A model generated the notes under the pieces. That model was not told the DNA's origin. It saw nothing but the letters and a program-made list of their open reading frames with translations, and did not search any database. A stretch of 64,000 nt of DNA, taken from the NCBI GenBank assembly GCA_963978545.1, contig OZ021722.1:10135401-10199400 (forward strand), read 5' to 3'. A program made the translations under genes and the position numbers. Positions within the stretch are counted from its first letter, which is position 1. Every line of letters begins with the position of its first letter. This document shows positions 56,070-64,000 of the stretch, one piece after another. The stretch comes from Linyphia triangularis (lineage: Eukaryota; Arthropoda; Arachnida; Araneae; Linyphiidae).

Positions 56070-58165
56070 GCTCGGTAAAATAACCAAGCTCGAGTTAACG
56101 AGCTCAGCTGGGACAGAAGTAAATGGCAGGAGAGTCAATAGAATTAGCTTAAAGATTTCAAAATTAGCTGAGCTTAAGTTAATGAGCCCTACATTTAACT
56201 TAATTGTCTCCAGGTCTTACTTCAAGTGGGACTACCTGAACTGGTTCATCAACATTAGTTTAACAATGTAATGGTTTGTGAAGATAATTAAACTCAAATT
56301 ACTGAACCCAATTCGTATAATTACGAAGACCAAGGGCAAGCCAAGCTCTAATCAATGAGCCCGGCTGGGACAAGAGATTATCCGAGCCGTGGACTAGATT
56401 CGTTTAAAATTTGCCTAGTAAAAAAAAATTTTAATTAGCGAGTCCGATAAAATTAACCAATTGGTACAAGGTATAATCAGGCCGGTGATGGCAAGTTCAG
56501 ATTAAATTAATTAGCCCAGCTGCAGCATGGTATAATTAGCAGGACAGGGGAGGAAATTCACATTGTTCTTAGAAATAAACCAAGCTCAAGTTAATGAGCC
56601 TGGCTGGAAAAGCGGGATTTGGCCACAATGGCAAGTGGAGCTTAAATTAATTATCCCAGCTGGGGCATGAAATAATTATCTGAACAATGGACGAGATTCA
56701 CATTATCCTTTAAAATAAGCCAAACTCAACTTAATGAGCCTGGCTTGAACAAGGGGTGATTAGGTCTGCAATGCCATGTTGAGCTTAAATTAATTAGCCT
56801 AGTTGAGGCATGAAATAATTAGCCGGACAGTGGAGGAAATTCACATTATTCTTAGAAATAAGCCAAGCTCAACTTAATGAGGCTGGCTTGAGCAAGGGGT
56901 GATTAGGCCTGCAATGGCATGTGGAACTTAAATTAATTAGCCCAGTTGGGGCATGAAATAATTAGCAGTACAGTGGAGGAAATTCCCATTATTCTTCGAA
57001 ATAAGCCAAGCTCAAATTAATGAGCCTGGCTTGAACAAGAGGTTATTAAGCCTGCAATGGATGTGGAGCTTAAATTAATTAGCCCAGATGGGGCATAAAA
57101 TAATTACCTGGACAATGGACGAGATTCACATTATCCTTTAAAATAAGCCAAGCTCAAGTTAATGAGCCTGGCTTGAAAAAGGGGTGATTAGGCCTGCAAT
57201 GGCATGTGGAGCTTAAATTAATTAGCCCAGTTGGGGCATGAAATAATTAGCCGGACAGTGGAGAAAATTCATATTATTCTTAGAAATAAACCAAGCCCAA
57301 GTTAATGAGCCTGGCTGGAAAATGGGGATTAGGCCACAATGGCAAGATGTGCTTAGATTAATTAACCCAGCTGGGGCATGAAATAATTAGCCGGACAATG
57401 GACGAGATTCGCATTATCCTTTGAAAGAAGCCAAACTCAAGTTAATGAGCCTGGCTGAAAGAGGGCTGGGGCAAAGGTATTTGGCTAGACAGCTGTGGAA
57501 ATTAGTTTAAGGTTTTAGATTAGCTAACCAAGCTCAAGGTAACGAGACGGTTTGGGACAAGAGTGATTTTGCTGGACTGTGAACTGGATTAGTTTGATAA
57601 TTTAGAACGTATCCTTGGGAAGACCAAGAGTAATTTACCAGATAGCTCCAAAGTTAGCCAAGCTCAAATTAATGAGCCTGGTTTGGTACCCTGTATAATT
57701 AGCCTGACAATTACAAGCTGAACTCAAATTGAGGAGTCAGGCAAAAAGTAATTAGCAAAACAATGAACCAGGTCTGAAATAAGGTAAGGAAGGTTATGGG
57801 CTAACTTCTCAAGCTCTATGCAGACCTGGTCCACTGCTCAAATAAAAGATCCTGGCTTGGGACAAAAGATACTTAGCTGGACACTAAAAGAGAATAGTCT
57901 TTAATAAATCTTGGGGAGACTAGAGTTAATTAACCTGATGAAGACCAACTAAGACAACCAAGCTCAAGTTAATGCGCCTGATAGATAATTTGGTTTATAT
58001 TTGGTGAGCAAGATTTGGTAAATAGATTATAACTAGACTGACTTTGGCAAGTCCAACTCAAATTAATGAGCCAGGCAGTGGATCAAATCCTTCCCCTCTG
58101 ATCTGAGAAGCAAGTCCAGCTCTAGGTAATGAGCCTGACTGGGGAAGAAATAATTGGCCAGATCA
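56070..58165. repeat. Second tandem array, ~145-bp unit built from two related ~70-bp halves
   Basis: AAGCCAAGCTCAAGTTAATG followed by AGCCTGGCTTGAAC recurs at about 56577, 56712, 56862, 57005, 57148, 57291 and 57430. It alternates with a related half marked GAGCTTAAATTAATTAGCCC and AGTTGGGGCATGAAATAATT. Both halves share a (C)AA.TTAAT.AGCC core, so the 145-bp unit looks like a diverged dimer. The centre (56570-57460) is regular; both flanks out to 56070 and 58165 keep only the core motif. Each core GCTCAAGTTAATGAGC is a near-palindrome. Confidence 0.9.
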
Positions 58166-59985
58166 TGGACAAACCCTTAATCGGATCAAGCCAATTGTGG
58201 AAATTTTATTCCACTTTCCCTTGATATTTATTTCCTATGTGCTCTTTCAAATTTGTATTTGGGTAATACAGCACCCTATTTGTTCTTCTAGATTAGGCAA
58301 TTTCAATATCATTGTTGTAGGCTACTTTAGTATCATTTAAGGACGCGGTGTGTCAATAGTCAACAACAGCATAGGCAGGCAAAAGCCAAAGTCCTTATAT
58401 CTTTGTTTTTATAGTAGTATCATACAAAAATACGATTGCAGAATAGGCCTGTATTATTGTGGAATTTAAAATCTGAAGTTATTAGAATTCCAAATTCCCA
58501 AGATATTCCTACAGTTCAGTTTTCAACACACTAAGTCTAATTCTGTCATCATGTATTGTCAATCTTAGATTTTCTATTAATGTAAAAAATTCTATTTAAA
58601 TAAGATTTTGCCACCCTGTCATTAAATTTTAATGAATAATATAATATTTTAATACATAACTTTAACACACATACTCTAACTTAAATCGCTTGAATTTAAA
58701 AAGGGAATTTATGTCTCCATTCTTCAAAAAAAATTGGTCACATACATAATTATCATTTGTGTTTGTAAAGAGTATCTAAAAATAGAATTTAAAGTTCTAA
58801 AGATTAATGAAAAATGGTTTCAAAAATATTTAGTTCCTCTTTCACAATATTAAGCTGAAAAGGGATATATATCAATTTAACACTACACCACTGCATTTCA
58901 TAGTAAATAATGTACAAATTAGTTAATTTATAGTTGCTTCGTTTCGAAGTCAATTGAAGTCAATGATCGATTCCTTTCAATATCAATCGGAGCTATTTGC
59001 ATTCATTTGATTTGTGAAATTGCAGCAACCTTTCAGTGCTACTTTTAAGCTCGTGCTCAACTCTTCAGACAATCAAAATCGAGAGAAAATCAAACTAATT
59101 GGATGGAATTCAATTTACTTTTCGAAGGCTACAAAAATCTGTCACCCTCGTGAAAACTGAAATTCGTACAATTTGAGAACACGATTTTAAAATGATGACT
59201 ATTTTAGTATTGTTAGTTGAAGGGGTTTGTTCACAAATATATTTCAGAACTTACTGGAAACGAAAGGGGTTTGTTCACAAATATAACTTACTGACAGCAA
59301 GCTTCCTTCAAATATCCGGGGGGGGTTTATAATTTTGAATGGGTTTAAGGAGCTTTACTCCATGCATCACATATGGCTAAAATGTGGTGGGATTGTTATT
59401 CAGCTAAATAAAATAAAACTGTCATGCTCCTAAGAATTAGGAGAAAGAGAAGTCACAAGAAGTTATGTATGAGGTAGGTGAATAAATATTTGGAATTGGT
59501 GACTAAAACATATAACTTTTCTTAACAATGCATAAAGAGTAAATTTGGCCCAGCAAAATGTTCTTTAGCGTTTAAGAAACTAAATTTTTATCAGGATTTT
59601 TGAACGTTTCTTTCCTTTTTTTTTTAAATAGATTAATTATCAGAATTATTAGTCCCGTTAGAAAGTGAAATATGTACCCAATATAATAAGTCTTACGGTT
59701 TCAATAAAAATATTGAGTTTAAATTTATGATGACATCAATTTCAATTTTCCTTCCCTGATAATATTGTCCTATACAAATCCCGTTTTCTTACAAGACAAC
59801 CAAATATAGGTGCATTCCATAAAAATGCAAACTTTCCATAGTTCGTTTTAATTAAACTAAAGCTCCACAGCTGAGTCACTGCAATATGGTTACAAAAGAG
59901 TTACAAACAATATCTAGTAGATATCAATTTTGGGACTGTTATCTAGTTCTAATCCCATGCAATTTGTTTTATTTAATTATTTTAA
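58166..59985. other. AT-rich sequence, nothing recognisable
   Basis: No coding segment or paired repeat found. A short direct duplication of GAAGGGGTTTGTTCACAAAT (59219 and 59261) is present. Confidence 0.5.
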
Positions 59986-59988
59986 TTT

Positions 59989-60125
59989 AATTTTTTATTA
60001 TCTTTAATTTTTTTAAATACCTTTAATTTTTTATTATCTTTAATTTTTTTAAATACCTTTAATTTTTTATTATCTTTAATTTTTTTAAATACCTTTAATT
60101 TTTTATTATCTTTAATTTTTATTAG
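59989..60125. repeat. 36-bp tandem repeat, ~3.5 copies
   Basis: Unit TCTTTAATTTTTTTAAATAC plus CTTTAATTTTTTATTA, three identical copies from 60001 and partial flanking ones, inside a longer T/A-only region up to about 60245. Confidence 0.9.
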
Positions 60126-60624
60126 CTATAATTTTTATTATATTTAATTTTTCATTTAATTTGATTTGTTTGTTCATTTATTTTAATTTAATTTTTTATT
60201 TTTTAATATTTTTTTTTTATTTTTTATATATATGTATATATATTTAAATCTTTTATACATTCATGCTAATAAAAAGTCACGCTGATGCACGTAACTTTCA
60301 AAACAATTTCATAATTTTTAAATTGCATAAATATGCAATAGCAATACAAGTTTCTTTTTTAAGTAAATTAAGGCTAAAGGCAAACTTAATGTGTATTCAT
60401 TGATATATTTTGGTCCTCGAACACATTAGGAATTGCTTCTCTGAAGAGTCATTGACAGTGGATTGTCCAGTGGATTGGCCTTCCAGTGGATAGTCCGGTT
60501 CACCTGTAATAAAAGTTATCTTTGTTAATAATTATTAAATTTTTTCTAAATTTTACACTTTAAAAAAAAAAAAAAAAAAAAAATTGAGATATTTAAACTC
60601 TTTTGAGATTAACATTAAGTGTAT

Positions 60625-60930
60625 GGCATCAGGGGGCGCAGTAAGTTTTAATTTAAAAATTTTAGGAACAACTTCAGACATTTTAGGGGTAATTCTAAAA
60701 AGAATTTAGGGATATTTCTTTTAAAGCTGAGATAGGCTCCTAACACAGGCATTCTTTTCAAAGCAGGTTTCAATAGATGAAAATCACTGCAAATTTTCAA
60801 AAAAATTGAATTAACAATTAAAATCTCAGAAAAGAAATTCTTCTCCGAAGCATTATTTTGGCTTCTTCGTGGGTTTTGGAGAAAAATCGATGAAATTTCG
60901 AAGTTTTTTTTTTTTTTTTTTTTTTTCCTG
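60625..60930. mobile_element. Dispersed 'AGGGATAATTCC' repeat, copy 4
   Basis: Starts CAGGGGGCGCAGTAAG, then TTTTAGGGGTAATTC, GGGATATTTCTTTTAAAGC, GATAGGCTCCTAACACAGGC, GGTTTTGGAGAAAAATCGATG, and breaks off in a poly(T) run at about 60905. Confidence 0.6.
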
Positions 60931-61464
60931 AACGACGTTCACATTTCTGCCCACAAATATAGCGATTTTACCTACACAGTAAATCAACCTTCTTTTAAAA
61001 TTGAGAAAAAAGTATCCTGCGACACATTTTTCAGAACAAATGCAAGGACAGGAAACAATCTGCCTTAGAGTAAAAATTTTCATTAAGTGAATCATCTAAT
61101 AATTACTATAAAATCTAATATAATATATATAAATCAGACTTAAAAGGAAATAAACAAGATATTTAAGACTTCCTATAATTATTTTAACACATTTGAAAAT
61201 TAAAGAAAAAACAATGAATGAATGTAATCTTTTCTAAATAACGAAATCAATAATCTAGGGAGCAATGAAAAAAGGATTAGGATGAATAAAAAGATATTGA
61301 CACATTACAGGAATTATAAATTATTTTATCACTCATTGGATTAACTATGCACTGTTCTTAATTATAGCAAAAGAAGAAAAAAATTGTTAAAAATGCCAAC
61401 GAGAACATTTTGTCTTCAATGGAAATGGAAAAAATATACATAGCAAATTTTAAATGTCTTTATT

Positions 61465-62275
61465 TTTTACTTTCAATTACCCATGTGTATACATAGGGTA
61501 ATAAAAGTATAGTATTCGGTAAAAATTTCGAAATCGATTTTTTTTTTTTTTTTTTTTTTTTTTTTGCATTTCTTCGCGTTTAGGAGCATCCTGATTCTTA
61601 GGGGCGTGGAACATCGCACAACTTTCAATTGCACTATAATACTGACGTGGATTTGTGTCTATTATGTTTCTATCATTCATTAAGAAGAAAAAAATGGCCA
61701 GTTTGACGATATTTTTTTGCAATAATTCTTATGTGAGTCAAAAAAAAAAAAAATTGGTGATTTTGCGGATATACTTTTCGATAATCCTTTATTATAAGTG
61801 AAACTGAAGGAAGAAGAAAACACGATCGTTGATGAGGTATGCTCAAGTATAGAGAAATCTGTGTTGAATGCATTCGTTTTTCAACTTTTTACGCCATTAC
61901 GGCATTTTATCGAGAATTTCGGAGGTGGAGAAGTTTAGAACACTTTAAGAGGATTAGCACAGCGATTTGTATCAAAAGTAGCATTTTTTAGCAATCATTG
62001 AAAAGCATGACTTTTTCAAATGCGCATGTGCGATTTTGACGAAAACCTTAATGGTAGGTCCCACGACCACCTGCAACCTGCATACCAAATTTGAACATCA
62101 TAGGTCAATTTGTTCGGGAGTTATGCCGACCACAGACACACAATTTTTCTAGGTCATTTTTTTTTAAATCAGGATGTTCAAAACATGGAAAAATGCCATT
62201 TTTTTTTATTTTTTTTTGGACCGAATGCTATACTTTAATCACCCTATGTATACATATGGGTAATTGAAAGTAAAA
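61465..62275. mobile_element. 811-bp TIR element with self-palindromic ends
   Basis: Left arm 61465-61526 and right arm 62213-62275 are inverted repeats of about 62 bp (TTTTACTTTCAATTACCCAT versus ATGGGTAATTGAAAGTAAAA). Each arm also holds its own palindrome, TACCCATGTGTATACATAGGGTA-like with one mismatch. The interior contains poly(T) at 61539-61565 and GGTCCCACGACCACCTGC near 62057; no transposase. Confidence 0.8.
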
Positions 62276-63654
62276 TAACGTTTGATCAAAAGTGTATTTT
62301 TTACTTCTTCCTTAAAGCTATCTGTTGGGTTTTTGGATTTTCCTTATGATACAATGTAATACCTGAAGATTCCTTTTCGACATTTTTGTAAATTATAGAT
62401 GGTAGTTGCAATGTTTTTATGTTTTTGTTGAGTTTCTGAACACCTTAATTCCTTTAGTGCACAGTACATAAATTTGTAAATTTATACTGGGTGACCACAA
62501 TGTTCTGAAAAAAAAAAGTTCCCTAATAGATTTTTAAAAAATTCCCTTATTTTACTGCAAAACACCTTGATAAAATAGAACATATATATGCTAAAGAGAA
62601 AATATGCCAAGTTTTGGTAAAAAAAAAATTTAGTTGTAGTGAAAAGTTTAAATTATTCTGTTAAACGCAATTTCTAACAATTACCTCCAAGTTTAAATGG
62701 CGCCAAAATACAGATAAGAATCAAAAAGCTCTCTGACATTTCTCATGATTACCATATTCTGCGGCCACTCTGTAGTATTTGTACTGTCTATCAGGAGCAT
62801 GCCAAATAGTTTGGGTGATGGCAGTTGCTATGGAAACAAAGACTCATTAATATGGGGTGATGCATGTAGCAAATTGGCAACTGATTAGGTTACAATACAG
62901 TAAATACATAGATGAGTTTTGACTTCCTTCTGGAATCCCCCAAAGAAAATAGGGGAATTCTTACTTCTATGGTAACATAATAGACAATCTGAAGGGAGCT
63001 ATTTTTGTGATAAACCAGATAATACAGGTTGTCAGAAAAAGAAGAAAAAATCTGATTTTTTTTTTCTCCCAAGGTCTCTCGTTTTTCACTTCACGCCACC
63101 CGTAATTTTACGATAATGTAAACAATTCTAAAATTAATTTAAGAATTTTTTTTCAAAACAGTGCCAAAGAAAATATATATATATATATTAAAGTTATTGA
63201 TAGCATATGCGAGTTTTCGGTCTTCAGGAACATTTTTAATAACTTTTCCAACTGAAGAAGGAAGGAAGTTAATTTCTTCCCTCATATTTTCAAAATTTCC
63301 TGTTTTCCATATTTTTCATGTTATATGGATAATGTTTACAGTTTCGAAAAAGCTAATTCAGAAACAAAACGCTTAATACGTACATTAAAGTTCATACAAT
63401 CTAGTTCAATGACTTTCTAATGAAAAACAATACTCACAAAAAAAATTATTGAGATCCTGACGCCGGCTTGGCTTTACTGTGTGAAAAAACAAAGTTCCTC
63501 TGCCTACTCTGCTCTTGCCAGTGAATTTGTCAGTTTTTTTTTTTTTTTTTCCTTCTCCCAGTCCTTCTATGATCTTTAGAGAAGAAAGAAAAACACCCAT
63601 GAAAATACCATGAATTTAATAAATAGAAAGCACACGTAATATGGTTATCACAGG

Positions 63655-64000
63655 CAGTGAGTTTTTACTAACAAAAATTAGGTAGGAATTTTAGGGATGA
63701 TTCCAAACATTTTGGGAAAATTTTAGGGATAATTCTTTAAAATGTTAGAGGCAATTCCAAAAAGTTTAGGGAAAATTTCAAAATTTTATGGACAGTTATA
63801 AAAATTTAGGGATATTTCTTTTAAAGCTGGCACAGTCTACTTACACAAACATTCGTTTCAATATTGGCAAAAAACTGCCAATTTTTAACAAATTGAATAA
63901 TAAAATTTTAGAAAAGATTTTCTTCTTAGGAGAAATATCTGGATTTTTTTCGCTGGTTTTGGAAAAACCGAGGAAATTTCGAAGTTTTTAATTTCTTTTT
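63655..64000. mobile_element. Dispersed 'AGGGATAATTCC' repeat, copy 5 (runs off window)
   Basis: GGCAGTGAGTTTTTACTAAC, then several TTTTAGGGATAATTC-like repeats, GGGATATTTCTTTTAAAGCT, GGCAAAAAACTGCCAATTTT, and CGAGGAAATTTCGAAG near the edge. Confidence 0.6.

Overview
This 64-kb window is AT-rich eukaryotic nuclear DNA. One multi-exon gene is split by kilobase-scale introns, and almost everything else is interspersed or tandem repeat. The mixture of hAT, pogo-like and other MITEs, a LINE remnant, a tRNA-derived SINE and a hAT transposase of the '52 kDa repressor-like' type fits an animal, and the overall flavour suggests an arthropod (possibly a chelicerate). That assignment is an inference only.

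The one confident gene is an SLC44 (choline transporter-like, CTL) gene on the minus strand. I could place fourteen coding exons from the start codon at 39401 down to an exon ending at 2849. All splice phases fit, and the exons add up to about 385 codons. They cover the cytosolic N-terminus, TM1, the cysteine-rich extracellular loop, and the central membrane helices with the family signature around RKRIRIAIALIRQASRAV. The C-terminal part (roughly 250-330 residues in family members) is not seen and must lie beyond position 1. A GC-rich patch near 41.4-41.5 kb is a speculative promoter or 5' UTR exon.

Layout by region: 1-1030, broken hAT transposase and its palindromic end. 1.8-2.2 kb, LINE reverse-transcriptase remnant. 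2.3-2.8 kb, first copy of a dispersed repeat family that recurs at 52.4, 54.0, 60.6 and 63.7 kb. 2.8-39.4 kb, SLC44 exons and introns, the introns packed with MITEs (several nested), SINEs, a copia gag-like fragment, a long foldback element and a degenerate transposon protein at 37.7 kb. 41-45 kb, SINEs, a small TIR element and a Helitron-like tandem block. 45.3-51.3 kb, a satellite array of about 20 monomers (292-309 bp) with higher-order B-A-A' structure. 51.3-56 kb, simple repeats and MITEs. 56.1-58.2 kb, a second, older tandem array built on a GCTCAA..TTAATGAGC unit. 59.9-64 kb, short tandem repeats, an 811-bp TIR element and dispersed repeats.

I found no rRNA, functional tRNA, CRISPR array or operon-like organisation, and no convincing new molecular system. 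The most distinctive structures are the higher-order satellite, the SINE copies with readable target-site duplications, and several insertion-into-repeat events that can be dated relative to one another from the window alone.
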